From contig JABJBD010000116.1 in the NCBI GenBank assembly GCA_018668795.1, positions 1-30,183 of the forward strand: DNA of 30,183 bases, in the 5' to 3' direction. Under the pieces are notes generated by a model that saw only the letters and a list, made by a program, of their open reading frames with translations, did no database searches and was not told the origin of the DNA. This DNA is from Candidatus Puniceispirillum sp. GTDB lineage: Bacteria; Pseudomonadota; Alphaproteobacteria; Puniceispirillales; Puniceispirillaceae. Made by a program: the position numbers and the translations under genes. How positions within the stretch are numbered: position 1 is the first letter of the stretch; each line of letters opens with the position of its first letter. Below, one piece after another: positions 22,256-30,183 of this stretch.

Positions 22256-23343
22256 TCAGCGTTAGCAAAGTCATGTTCCGGATACCATGGCATATTATTT
22301 TTCTTGCTGGCATTCTGGTTGTGGTGGGATCACTGGCATTATATTCAGCATCTGAAGGGTCATGGGTGCCATGGGCAGGGCGTCATGCCATGCGTGCGGG
22401 TGCTGGTCTGGCGATTGTCATCATCTTCGCCTTTATAGATTTCAAATATATACGCGCGGTTGTTTATCCATTATTTCTGGCCACAATTGTTGTTCTGATT
22501 TTACTTTTGTTTATTGGAACAGGTAGCGGCGTGTCACGCTGGATCACCATTGGTGGTTTTACGTTTCAGCCATCAGAGCCAGCTAAAATTGCCGTTATAA
22601 TGGCGCTTGCGCGTTATTTTGATGAACAACCAGCGGATAAATTTCAGTCAATCCTGACCTATTTGCCAACCTTGGTACTTGTTGGCGTGCCCTTTTTGCT
22701 GGTGCTAAAACAGCCAGACCTTGGTACTGCGCTCATGCTGTTTTTAGGGGCTGTTGCTGTTATTTTTGTCGCTGGCATACCTTGGCGCTATGTAGCGATT
22801 GCGTTCCTCTCAGGTTGTGCGGCCATTCCTGTCTTATGGATGAATTTGCATGCCTATCAGAAAGCGCGGGTTATGACATTTCTGAACCCTGAGGCTGATC
22901 TGCTTGGAACGGGTTATCAGATTACCCAGTCAAAAATTGCATTGGGGTCAGGGGGCATGTTTGGCAAAGGTTTTCTGCTAGGCAGTCAAGCCCATCTGAA
23001 CTACTTGCCAGAAAAACAGACGGATTTTGTCTTTACCATGATTGGTGAGGAATTTGGCCTTGTCGGCAATTTGTTTATATTGCTGATATATATGCTGATC
23101 GTTGCCGCGATTTTGCATATCAGCTACCGCGTGGCGTCACGATTTGCCCAGCTAACCTGTGTTGGCATTGCCGTCATGTTATTTCTTTATATGTTCGTTA
23201 ATGTTGCCATGGTGACAGGCTTACTGCCTGTTGTTGGCGCCCCGCTGCCGCTGATTTCATATGGGGGCACTGCCATGCTTACGGTATTTGTTGGTATCGG
23301 CATTGTGGCGAGCGCCAGTGTGCATGATCGCATTGAACAGTAA
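22252..23343 (+). CDS. rodA: Peptidoglycan glycosyltransferase RodA (SEDS family)
   Basis: A 363-residue polytopic membrane protein with about ten helices that polymerises lipid II in partnership with PBP2. SEDS landmarks are present: GSGVSRWITIGGFTFQPSEPAKIA, LVLKQPDLGTALMLFLGA with the catalytic Asp-region motif, PEKQTDFVFTMIGEEFGLVG, and the C-terminal GAPLPLISYGGTAMLTVF. The length matches RodA rather than the longer FtsW. The start overlaps the mrdA stop by four bases. An AT-rich gap and a likely promoter for the next gene mark the end of the elongasome cluster. Confidence 0.97.
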   Translation: MISVSKVMFRIPWHIIFLAGILVVVGSLALYSASEGSWVPWAGRHAMRAGAGLAIVIIFAFIDFKYIRAVVYPLFLATIVVLILLLFIGTGSGVSRWITIGGFTFQPSEPAKIAVIMALARYFDEQPADKFQSILTYLPTLVLVGVPFLLVLKQPDLGTALMLFLGAVAVIFVAGIPWRYVAIAFLSGCAAIPVLWMNLHAYQKARVMTFLNPEADLLGTGYQITQSKIALGSGGMFGKGFLLGSQAHLNYLPEKQTDFVFTMIGEEFGLVGNLFILLIYMLIVAAILHISYRVASRFAQLTCVGIAVMLFLYMFVNVAMVTGLLPVVGAPLPLISYGGTAMLTVFVGIGIVASASVHDRIEQ

Positions 23344-23363
23344 AATTAAAAGACTAAATTAGT

Positions 23364-23392
23364 TTAATGTAGTTTACTGATGAAATTATAAC
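23364..23392 (+). promoter_or_regulatory. Candidate promoter for the SbmA/BacA gene
   Basis: TTAATG (23364-23369), a 17-base spacer and TATAAC (23387-23392) lie in an AT-rich gap between rodA and the transporter gene. The -10 is five of six to consensus, the -35 only three of six. The transcript would have a 40-45-base leader. Confidence 0.4.
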
Positions 23393-23441
23393 AAAACCTG
23401 TACAAGCATGATTTTACCCGCTGTGCATGGAAAGGAATAAG

Positions 23442-24698
23442 ATGTTTGAATCGTTTTTCCCTAGACCAAAATTGTTTTTTTCAAGCTTGCTCATATGGGC
23501 AACCATTGTGGTTTTGTTCTGGTTCACCCTAGGGACAGATGTTGGCACGCTTCTTGGGTTTGAGTTTGCGGAAGAAGGGGCGCCACCAGTCATAGGGATG
23601 GGTTTTTTCGTCACGCCAAGTTTTTTATGGTTCTATCTATATTATATTTTGGCAACGGTTCCGTTCTGGTTGTTCTGGCAAAAAATATCCCCCAGCAAAT
23701 GGCATAGATGGTCAATCCTTGGGTCAGCTCTTATCCTGTTCAGCACTTATTATGGCGTTCAGGTGTCTGTCGCCATCAATCACTGGCGCCGTCCGTTTGG
23801 TGACACGCTTCAAAATTCGTTAATGGGTGAAGGTAACGTCACTATTGGTGATTTTTATGCGCTTATGGGAACGTTTGCCGAAATCGCTTTTATCGCGGTT
23901 GCAATCTTCACATTCACGCGTTTTTTTGTAAGTCATTACGTGTTTCGTTGGCGTACAGCGATGAATGAATATTATACCGCACAATGGAATCGTGTGCGTC
24001 ATGTTGAAGGCGCATCACAGCGTATTCAGGAAGACACGCAACGATTTGCTAGCATTGTTGAAGGGCTGGGCGTCTCAATCGTTGATTCCATAATGACATT
24101 ATTTGCCTTTCTTCCAATTTTGTTTGAATTGTCTGTGCATGTGACCGAGCTTCCAATCGTGGGAGAGATACCAGCGCCATTAATGACAGCTGTTTTGTTC
24201 TGGTCTCTATTTGGAACAGTTTTGCTGGCGGTGGTTGGCGTTAAACTGCCAGGTCTTTATTTTAAAAACCAGCGCGTTGAAGCGGCATTCAGAAAAGAAC
24301 TCGTACTTGGTGAAGATGATTCCAACCGTGCGGCTCCAATAACTTTGGAAGAGTTGTTCATGAATGTAAGGCGGAACTATTTCAAACTTTATTTTCACTA
24401 TCTGTATTTCAACGTCACGCGATCATTATATTTACAGGCCGATAATTTGTTTGCCTATTTTATTCTGGTCCCAACAATTGTCGCTGCCAAAATCACCTAT
24501 GGTATTTTACAGCAGATTTTGACAGCCTTTGGTCAGGTCGCGTCTTCATTCCAGTTTTTGGTCAATTCATGGCCTACAATCGTTGAATTATTATCTATTC
24601 ACAAACGCCTGGCATCATTCGAGGCTGCTATGGCAGATATGCCATTGCCAAAAATCGATCAGGACTATCTTGATGCGCAAAGGAAAATAGAGGATTAG
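23442..24698 (+). CDS. bacA: SbmA/BacA-family peptide transporter
   Basis: A 418-residue inner-membrane protein matching E. coli SbmA over nearly its full length: MFESFFPRP at the start, RFFVSHYVFRWRTAMNEYY, RIQEDTQRFASIVEGLGVS, LPGLYFKNQRVEAAFRKEL and LYFHYLYFNVTRSLYLQ. The family takes up proline-rich antimicrobial peptides, bleomycin and related compounds using the proton gradient. In rhizobia and Brucella, BacA is needed for chronic host infection and affects lipid A. I choose the ATG at 23442, with AAAGGA 5 bases upstream, over an ATG at 23427 that adds MERNK. It lies between wall-elongation and LPS heptose genes and converges on hldE with 13 bp between. sbmA would be an equally valid name. 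Confidence 0.95.
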   Translation: MFESFFPRPKLFFSSLLIWATIVVLFWFTLGTDVGTLLGFEFAEEGAPPVIGMGFFVTPSFLWFYLYYILATVPFWLFWQKISPSKWHRWSILGSALILFSTYYGVQVSVAINHWRRPFGDTLQNSLMGEGNVTIGDFYALMGTFAEIAFIAVAIFTFTRFFVSHYVFRWRTAMNEYYTAQWNRVRHVEGASQRIQEDTQRFASIVEGLGVSIVDSIMTLFAFLPILFELSVHVTELPIVGEIPAPLMTAVLFWSLFGTVLLAVVGVKLPGLYFKNQRVEAAFRKELVLGEDDSNRAAPITLEELFMNVRRNYFKLYFHYLYFNVTRSLYLQADNLFAYFILVPTIVAAKITYGILQQILTAFGQVASSFQFLVNSWPTIVELLSIHKRLASFEAAMADMPLPKIDQDYLDAQRKIED

Positions 24699-24711
24699 TG
24701 AACTGGAATTT

Positions 24712-26160
24712 TTACCGGTTGATAATCGTGCTACTAGAAAATGTGCCAAGGGTGGGGATGATCACAACCTCACCCCCGCGCGCATTGACAATATCTGCGC
24801 CGACAACATCTGTTGCTGTATAATCGCCGCCTTTTATGATGACATCGGGCTGTAATATGCTGACAAGATCAAGCGGCGTATCTTCATCAAACACGGCAAC
24901 GCCATCAATAAAGGGGAGGGATGACAGCACGCTTGCGCGACTGTCACAGGCCTGCAATGGGCGGCTATTGCCCTTTAGGCGCTTTACCGAACGATCGCTA
25001 TTTACCCCTACGATCAGGCGCTCACAATACGAAGCGGCCTGTTGCAACAGATAAATATGTCCCGGATGCAATAAATCAAAACATCCATTGGTAAATCCTA
25101 TTTTGACACCATTTTCACGCCATTGTCGGCATTGTTCGGCCCAATGGGGCCAGTCAGTCGCAATTTGTGGCGCGTGAAGTTGGCCAAGAACCTCGCCAGG
25201 GCTGACAATGGCTGTGCCAGATTTTGCAACAGCAACACCAGCGGCAAGATTGGCAATATCAACAGCAAGCGGAGGTTCAATATTTTGCGCCACACATGCG
25301 GCAACTGCGGCGACAACAGTATCGCCAGCACCCGATACATCGAATACGTCCCGGGCTGTTGCTGCCCCATGAATTGTTGTGCCGCCTGCCATAGTCAAAA
25401 CCATGCCTCGGGCACTCAATGTTGCCAAAATGGCACCAAGTTCATGTTTGATAACAAGGTCATGCGCGACTGTGACTATATCATCTATATCGGTCAGTGT
25501 TGCATCACTGGCTGCACGCAATTCGGCCAGATTGGGGGTCAGAATATCCACACCATGATAAGCTGAAAAATCAGCCAGTTTCGGATCAGCTACAGATTTG
25601 ATTCCTGCCTTTTTACATAAAGCGACAATCTTCTGAATGATGGTTGGCGTCAGACATCCTTTTGCATAGTCGGAAATAATCACCGCATCAACAGCCGGCG
25701 TGGATTTCAGGCTGACTTCAATCTGGCTAAGAATGGCTTTGGTCGCATCAGATGCAAGCGGTGACATGTCTTCATCATCAACCCGCAAAATTTGCTGGCC
25801 TGCCGCCCGATAGCGTGTTTTTAACGTTGTTGGGCGTCCGGCAACTATGTGAGGCAGAAATGTAATTGATGGATTCTTGCCCAGTTCAGCAACAAGAAGC
25901 TGTCCAGCTTCATCGTCACCAATGACGCCGATCAATGTTGTTTTTGCACCAAGAAAAGCCAAATTACAGGCAACATTGGCACTGCCGCCTGGCATCTGTT
26001 TGACGGCTGATTTTTCTAGAATGGGAACGGGGGCTTCGGGAGAAATGCGGCTGACATGTCCATCGACAAACCGATCAAGCATCACATCACCCACAACAAG
26101 AATATGGCTGTCTTGAATGGTGCAAAATGCCTGTGAAATGGTAGCAAGGTCAGCAGTCAT
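24712..26160 (-). CDS. hldE: Bifunctional heptose-7-phosphate kinase / heptose-1-phosphate adenylyltransferase HldE
   Basis: A 482-residue two-domain enzyme that makes ADP-heptose for the LPS inner core. The N-terminal PfkB-type sugar kinase has GGSANVACNLAFLGA (58-72) and DVSGAGDTVVA with the GAGD anion hole at 277-280. After a linker, the C-terminal nucleotidyltransferase starts at about 350 with GFTNGCFDLLHPGHI (the HxGH at 365-368) and VGVNSDRSVKRLKG. The full fused length indicates HldE rather than the separate HldA/HldC forms. Its presence implies heptose in the LPS or another heptosylated glycan. It is upstream-adjacent to glmU on the same strand with a 47-bp gap, so the two are probably co-transcribed. 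Confidence 0.96.
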   Translation of the reverse strand: MTADLATISQAFCTIQDSHILVVGDVMLDRFVDGHVSRISPEAPVPILEKSAVKQMPGGSANVACNLAFLGAKTTLIGVIGDDEAGQLLVAELGKNPSITFLPHIVAGRPTTLKTRYRAAGQQILRVDDEDMSPLASDATKAILSQIEVSLKSTPAVDAVIISDYAKGCLTPTIIQKIVALCKKAGIKSVADPKLADFSAYHGVDILTPNLAELRAASDATLTDIDDIVTVAHDLVIKHELGAILATLSARGMVLTMAGGTTIHGAATARDVFDVSGAGDTVVAAVAACVAQNIEPPLAVDIANLAAGVAVAKSGTAIVSPGEVLGQLHAPQIATDWPHWAEQCRQWRENGVKIGFTNGCFDLLHPGHIYLLQQAASYCERLIVGVNSDRSVKRLKGNSRPLQACDSRASVLSSLPFIDGVAVFDEDTPLDLVSILQPDVIIKGGDYTATDVVGADIVNARGGEVVIIPTLGTFSSSTIINR

Positions 26161-26207
26161 CCATTCATTTCCTTATTTTGATACGCCTGTATGTTCACGC
26201 TTCCGGC

Positions 26208-27542
26208 CTATGTGTTTTGTTTTTTGTCTTGTGCGCGTTTGCGAAATACGGTGGCTGCATTATCTATATTTTTCTGTTTACCACGGGCAATAGCAATGGC
26301 GTTATCTGGCACATCGTTTGTGATAGTACTGCCAGCACCTACTATGGCGTTTGCACCAATGCTTATAGGCGCAACAAGTGCCGAATTTGACCCTATAAAG
26401 GCGCGATCACCAATAAGGGTTTTAAATTTGTTGGCACCATCATAGTTGCAGGTGATTGTACCCGCGCCAATATTTGCATGCTCTCCAATCGTTGCATCAC
26501 CAAGATATGTCAAATGGTTGGCTTTGGCACCATTGGCAAGGTTGGTGTTTTTGGTTTCAACAAAATTCCCAATTTTGACGCCATCCCCAGCTATTGTTCC
26601 CGGGCGAAGCCGTGCATAGGGACCAATGATACAGCAGGGGCCCAAGCGCGCACCTTCCAGATGTGAGAATGACTTGATTATACTGCCTTCACCAATATGC
26701 GTGCCTGTACCAATCACGACATGCGGTTCGATAATGACATCCTGTTCGATTACGGCATCTGCAGATAGGAAAACAGTTTCAGGTGCAAGCATCGTCACAC
26801 CTTGATCCATAACGATTGAACGCAAACGTGACTGGATGATACCCTCGACCTTGGCAAGGTCAGCACGATTATTGACGCCGATGACTTCAGCTTCATCAGT
26901 TTCACATGTAGCTACCTTGAGTCCACGTTCATTCGCAATATGAACTATATCGGTCAGATAAATTTCACCATTGGCATTATCATCAGAAACCGCGTCTAAA
27001 AGGTCAAATATAAGTGGGCATGCAACCGCCATGACACCACCATTTACGAAATCTATCTGGCGTTCAGTTTCATTGGCATCTTTATGCTCTATAATTGCGT
27101 TCAACTGCCCGTCTTCGCTACAGATGAACCGTCCGTATCCACTCGGGTCATCTGCATGAAAGCCAAGCACGGCAATATTGGCACCATCTGCAATATGGCG
27201 GGTAAGTTGGCTTAGGGTGGTGGCGGTAATTAATGGCGTATCACCAAACATGACCAGCGCAACACCAGAAAATCCCCCCAGTTTGTCTTTGGCGGCCAAT
27301 ACAGCATGGCCGGTACCACGGGCTTCTTGCTGAATTGCGAATTCAATATCGCCAAGCCAACTTTGGGTTGTTTCCGAATGCTGGGGTAATACAGTTACGA
27401 TGCGTTTTGTCCCAAGTGCCTGTGCTGCATTGAGTGACCAACCAAGCATCGGCATACCGCCCACCTGATGAAGTGGTTTTGGTAAAGCAGATTTCATCCG
27501 TGTGCCTTGACCGGCAGCTAGAATAATTGCGACAATGTTCAT
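26208..27542 (-). CDS. glmU: Bifunctional GlcN-1-P acetyltransferase / GlcNAc-1-P uridyltransferase GlmU
   Basis: A 444-residue enzyme making UDP-GlcNAc, the precursor of peptidoglycan and lipid A. The N-terminal uridyltransferase shows LAAGQGTRMKSALPKPLH with GxGTRM at 11-16, MFGDTPLI and NGEIYLTDIV. The C-terminal acyltransferase is a left-handed beta helix of hexapeptide repeats (about 250-430) containing ARLRPGT, NFVETKN, LTYLGDATIGEHANIGAGT and NYDGANKFKT. The ATG at 27542 (MNIVAIILAAG) is chosen as homologues begin there; a longer reading from 27581 adds 13 unconserved residues. It is divergent from glmS, which supplies the glucosamine-6-phosphate at the start of the same pathway. Confidence 0.97.
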   Translation of the reverse strand: MNIVAIILAAGQGTRMKSALPKPLHQVGGMPMLGWSLNAAQALGTKRIVTVLPQHSETTQSWLGDIEFAIQQEARGTGHAVLAAKDKLGGFSGVALVMFGDTPLITATTLSQLTRHIADGANIAVLGFHADDPSGYGRFICSEDGQLNAIIEHKDANETERQIDFVNGGVMAVACPLIFDLLDAVSDDNANGEIYLTDIVHIANERGLKVATCETDEAEVIGVNNRADLAKVEGIIQSRLRSIVMDQGVTMLAPETVFLSADAVIEQDVIIEPHVVIGTGTHIGEGSIIKSFSHLEGARLGPCCIIGPYARLRPGTIAGDGVKIGNFVETKNTNLANGAKANHLTYLGDATIGEHANIGAGTITCNYDGANKFKTLIGDRAFIGSNSALVAPISIGANAIVGAGSTITNDVPDNAIAIARGKQKNIDNAATVFRKRAQDKKQNT

Positions 27543-27681
27543 GTCACTCTTATAGAATGAAACACGCCAAATTCCAAACAAATGCCATTAACTATGCTAT
27601 GTTTTAGTAAATTGACGCCCTATGTCGAAAAACTGTTGTTACAGCGATGGCATGCCTTTCATTTGCCGCAAAATGTCTTTA

Positions 27682-27711
27682 TCAACAAAATATGAATGAG
27701 CTTGGCATAAT
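27682..27711 (+). promoter_or_regulatory. Candidate extended -10 promoter for glmS
   Basis: TCAACA (27682-27687; four of six to the -35 consensus) is followed after 18 bases by CATAAT (27706-27711), preceded by TGG, which gives an extended -10. Transcription would begin near 27718, leaving a leader of about 26 bases. No glmU promoter could be assigned on the other strand of this gap. Confidence 0.4.
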
Positions 27712-27732
27712 CATGCCTTGGCATAGATATGA
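27701..27732 (+). repeat. Imperfect 16-bp tandem repeat upstream of glmS
   Basis: CTTGGCATAATCATGC (27701-27716) is followed at once by CTTGGCATAGATATGA (27717-27732); 12 of 16 positions agree. The first copy contains the candidate -10 element and a GGCAT/ATGCC dyad (27704-27717). GGCATGCC also occurs at 27649-27656. This may be an operator or a chance duplication. Confidence 0.5.
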
Positions 27733-27744
27733 AGAGGTGTGACG

Positions 27745-29565
27745 ATGTGCGGTATTGTTGGGGCGATTGGAAATCAGGCTTGTAGTCCACTTTTGCTTGA
27801 TGCCCTAAAAAGGCTTGAATATCGTGGTTATGACAGTTCGGGCATTGTTACGCTTGATGGCGCGACCTTTGACCTTCGTCGTGCAGTTGGCAAGCTTGTA
27901 AATCTTGATGCGGTTCTGACGCAAAACCCACTTTCAGGAACAGTCGGCATTGGTCATACACGCTGGGCAACGCATGGCGGTGTATCCGAGATGAATGCGC
28001 ATCCGCATGTGGCATCAGACCGGGTGGCAATAGTCCATAACGGCATTATCGAAAATTATCGACCAATCCGCGCTCGTTTAATAGAGCAAGGCCATACATT
28101 TGCCAGCGATACCGATAGCGAGGTTCTAGCGCATTTATTTGTCGAGGCCTTTGATGCTGGTCTGGATCCAAGCCAGGCTATGCAAAAGGTTTTAGCGGAA
28201 ATCAGAGGCGCCTATGCTTTTGCCGCTATTGCACAAGATTTTCCTGATGTGATTATGGTAGCGCGCAATGCATCACCGTTGGCAATCGGTCTGGGCGATG
28301 ACGGCTCTTATATCGGGTCGGATGCAACGGCACTTGCGCATCTGACACGTAAAGTTCTTTATCTCAAAGATCATGATTATGCGCTTGTGCGTGCAGATGG
28401 TGTGGATATTTTTCTCAGCGATGGTACCCCGGCAAACCGCGAGACGGTCATTGTGGCCGCTAGCCCGGGCATGATCGATAAGGGTGGCTATCGTCATTTC
28501 ATGGAAAAGGAAATCCATGAACAACCGGATGCCATTCTGAATTCATTAGCAGGCATGACTGGGGATGATGGCCGCATATCAGCCAAAATGTCGCGTGAAC
28601 AATTGCAAGCCATTGATGGTATCGTCATGCTTGCGGCAGGTACTAGCCACTATGCGTCACAGGTTGCGCGCTATTGGATTGAAGGCCTTGCAAAAACCCC
28701 AGTGTCTTGTGAAATTGCATCTGAGTATCATTACAGAAATCCGGTAACGACGGGCTTTACGACGGCCATTGCCATTTCACAGTCAGGCGAAAGTCTTGAT
28801 ACGTTAAAAGCGATGCGCCATGCTGGCTTATGCGGCCTGTCAACCATTGGGCTTGTTAATGTAGAGGGCAGCACGATTGCACGTGAAGCAGATGCCGTTT
28901 TGCCAACACATGCAGGTCCTGAAATTGGGGTGGCCAGCACCAAAGCCTTTACCGCGCAGCTCACTGTCTTGATAAGCTTTGCTGTTGCGCTGGCTGAGGC
29001 CAAGGGACATATCGATGCAGCGCGGGCTGATACAATCCATGATCAGCTTCAGGCATTACCTGGACTTGTTGGCAAAACATTGAACCTGTTTGACCATATT
29101 CGTCCGATTGCGCATCAATTGAAAAATGCGCGCTCGACCATTTATCTTGGACGCGGGCATCTGTTTCCGGTGGCTATGGAAGGCGCACTTAAACTAAAAG
29201 AACTGAGTTATATCCATGCTGAGGGGTTTGCGTCAGGCGAGATGAAGCATGGGCCGATTGCGCTTATCGAAGATGATTTGCCTGTGGTGGCGTTGCTTGC
29301 GGCGGATGAATTGATGGAAAAGGCCGCCAGCAACCTCAAGGAAGCCAGCGCCCGAGGCGGCAGAATTATCCTGATTGCTGATGAACGCGCCGTAAGGGAT
29401 ATTGATTTTGAAGCTGACATCATCACCGTGCCAGCTGTTGATCCGTTACTTGCGCCGATTGTCCTGACCATTCCGGTACAGATTCTGGCCTATCTGACCG
29501 CGCTGGATAAAGGCACCGATGTTGACCAACCGCGCAACCTCGCCAAATCAGTGACCGTGGAATAA
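27745..29565 (+). CDS. glmS: Glutamine-fructose-6-phosphate aminotransferase GlmS
   Basis: A 606-residue cytosolic enzyme that makes glucosamine-6-phosphate from fructose-6-phosphate and glutamine, the entry step to amino sugars. The N-terminal glutaminase begins MCGIVGAIGN, with Cys2 as the nucleophile after Met removal; this fixes the ATG at 27745 over a GTG at 27739. GHTRWATHGG and HNGIIENY follow. Two SIS sugar-isomerase domains occupy about 280-600, with AAGTSHYA, SQSGESLDTL and EGFASGEMKHGPIALIE, and the protein ends NLAKSVTVE, the canonical C terminus. I see no glmS ribozyme in the short leader. Confidence 0.98.
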   Translation: MCGIVGAIGNQACSPLLLDALKRLEYRGYDSSGIVTLDGATFDLRRAVGKLVNLDAVLTQNPLSGTVGIGHTRWATHGGVSEMNAHPHVASDRVAIVHNGIIENYRPIRARLIEQGHTFASDTDSEVLAHLFVEAFDAGLDPSQAMQKVLAEIRGAYAFAAIAQDFPDVIMVARNASPLAIGLGDDGSYIGSDATALAHLTRKVLYLKDHDYALVRADGVDIFLSDGTPANRETVIVAASPGMIDKGGYRHFMEKEIHEQPDAILNSLAGMTGDDGRISAKMSREQLQAIDGIVMLAAGTSHYASQVARYWIEGLAKTPVSCEIASEYHYRNPVTTGFTTAIAISQSGESLDTLKAMRHAGLCGLSTIGLVNVEGSTIAREADAVLPTHAGPEIGVASTKAFTAQLTVLISFAVALAEAKGHIDAARADTIHDQLQALPGLVGKTLNLFDHIRPIAHQLKNARSTIYLGRGHLFPVAMEGALKLKELSYIHAEGFASGEMKHGPIALIEDDLPVVALLAADELMEKAASNLKEASARGGRIILIADERAVRDIDFEADIITVPAVDPLLAPIVLTIPVQILAYLTALDKGTDVDQPRNLAKSVTVE

Positions 29566-29584
29566 TCTGGCTAGGCCAAACATC

Positions 29585-29860
29585 ATGCCATCATCACAAA
29601 ATTCACCAGACTCACAGGAGGCCAAAAATCCATTCAAGGATATGGGGTTTTTCACATTCTGGTTGGTTTCAGCGGTCTTTTACCTGACCTTTCCGGTGTC
29701 GTTAATCCTCTGTTATCTGATGATGGGATCGATGCGGACAAAACAGCTGCTTCGGGCGCTGGTGAATGATTTTCTGCAAACAATCATGATTCTGATTGTC
29801 ATTGTGGCCATGCTCATCTGGCTGGCTTATCATTACATAGCTCCGCTTTTTGGGGGCTAG
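29585..29860 (+). CDS. Small two-helix membrane protein of unknown function
   Basis: A 91-residue protein I do not recognise. The first 20 residues are polar (Ser, Gln, Asp, Lys). Two hydrophobic segments follow, at about 21-47 and 64-84, joined by a basic loop (SMRTKQLLRALVND). It starts 19 bp after glmS on the same strand with no terminator between, so it is probably co-transcribed. The ribosome site is weak, which leaves the exact start uncertain. It is more likely real than not because of the uninterrupted membrane topology, the tight spacing to glmS and the convergent stop near the next gene, but no function can be given. Confidence 0.65.
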   Translation: MPSSQNSPDSQEAKNPFKDMGFFTFWLVSAVFYLTFPVSLILCYLMMGSMRTKQLLRALVNDFLQTIMILIVIVAMLIWLAYHYIAPLFGG

Positions 29861-29885
29861 CGTTATGGCTGTGGTCTGTCGAAAG

Positions 29886-30183
29886 CTATTCCTCGGCTTT
29901 TAGTGGATCGTCACCATATTGGTTACGGCCTTCATTGCCTTCGGTCACCATGAACAGAATCATCAAAAGCCAGCCAAGAATGGGAATGAGATAAAGTAAC
30001 TGCACCCAGCCTGACTTGTTGCTGTCATGAAGCCGTCTTGAGGTTACTGCTATAAAGGGAAAGACCAAACCTATTGTCATCAATGTTTTGACCCAGCCAG
30101 CCCAGCCCCATCCGGGATGGATGTCCCAATGCGCCTCAAACTGGCCTGTGCCATCATCATTAAACTGGCTTTTGATATGATAG
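29886..30183 (-). CDS. DUF805-like membrane protein, C-terminal part (partial)
   Basis: This frame is open from the window edge at 30183 to its stop at 29886, so the true start lies outside; about 98 residues are visible. The C-terminal signature of DUF805 (YhaH-like) inner-membrane proteins is clear: SRRLHDSNKSGWVQLLYLIP, then a hydrophobic helix, then EGNEGRNQYGDDPL. The upstream visible part (QFNDDGTGQFEAHWDIHPG and a helix from about GWVKTLMTIG) is less familiar. The role of DUF805 proteins is unknown. It converges with the small protein gene at 29585-29860, leaving 25 bp with no terminator. Confidence 0.8.
   Translation of the reverse strand, partial: YHIKSQFNDDGTGQFEAHWDIHPGWGWAGWVKTLMTIGLVFPFIAVTSRRLHDSNKSGWVQLLYLIPILGWLLMILFMVTEGNEGRNQYGDDPLKAEE

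Noticed and set aside
24700..24720. Inverted repeat AACTGG/CCGGTT as a terminator between bacA and hldE
   Set aside because: The stem is short with a G-U pair and neither strand shows a T run after it; it overlaps the end of hldE.
25123..25566. 147-codon plus-strand frame rich in cysteine
   Set aside because: It is entirely antisense to hldE, whose kinase motifs are intact; the composition is that of a reverse-frame artefact.
27712..27744. glmS ribozyme or riboswitch
   Set aside because: The predicted leader is only about 26 bases and shows no ribozyme-like pairing; the ribozyme is also typical of Gram-positives.
1..30183. CRISPR array, insertion sequence, prophage or toxin-antitoxin system
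   Set aside because: No regularly spaced repeats, transposase, integrase or phage genes were seen. Genes are tightly packed with clear housekeeping functions, and the largest protein-free stretch (5083-5653) is mostly explained by ssrA.

Overview
The window looks like the chromosome of an alphaproteobacterium, and every recognisable gene in it is a core or metabolic gene. The best evidence for the class is a circularly permuted (two-piece) tmRNA gene at about 5163-5514 on the minus strand. Supporting evidence is an alphaproteobacterial-type SspB, an hflK-hflC-degP cluster, and an acetolactate synthase with the AGEAS form of the thiamine-binding motif. Moderate GC by eye and the mix of glycolate oxidase and a BacA-type transporter would suit a marine lineage such as SAR116, but that placement is only a guess. 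I see no phage, insertion sequence, CRISPR array or genomic island, and no tRNA or rRNA gene.

Layout. 1-2900 (+): end of glcD, then glcE and glcF (glycolate oxidase). 2910-5514 (-): class I fumarase, the ClpXP adaptor sspB, and the permuted ssrA (tmRNA) upstream of it. 5654-7020 (+): thyA and folA, the linked thymidylate/folate pair. 7036-8133 (-): the Fe-S/P-loop protein Mrp. 8312-11971 (+): hflK, hflC and a DegP-type protease (membrane and periplasmic quality control), ending in a strong terminator that probably serves both strands. 12071-12967 (-): serB. 13073-14005 (+): miaA. 14194-17685 (+): ilvB, ilvH and ilvC (branched-chain amino acids), with hairpins in front of ilvB and between ilvH and ilvC. 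17802-23343 (+): mreB, mreC, mreD, mrdA (PBP2) and rodA, the complete rod-shape elongation machinery, with short overlaps between mreC-mreD-mrdA-rodA. 23442-24698 (+): an SbmA/BacA-type peptide transporter. 24712-27542 (-): hldE (LPS heptose) and glmU. 27745-29565 (+): glmS, followed by a small two-helix membrane protein. 29886-30183 (-): the C-terminal part of a DUF805-like membrane protein.

How the genes work together. Roughly 17.8-29.6 kb is an envelope-building region: cell-wall elongation, the UDP-GlcNAc precursor enzymes GlmS and GlmU (divergent from one intergenic region), LPS inner-core heptose and an inner-membrane peptide transporter. Roughly 4.6-12 kb is rich in protein quality control: tmRNA tagging, SspB delivery to ClpXP, HflKC control of FtsH, and DegP. 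The most notable item is the tmRNA gene lying directly upstream of, and co-oriented with, the adaptor that recognises the tag it encodes. I found no convincing undescribed system. The remaining points of interest are RNA hairpins in the ilv leaders, a hairpin ahead of degP and a 16-bp tandem repeat at the glmS promoter.
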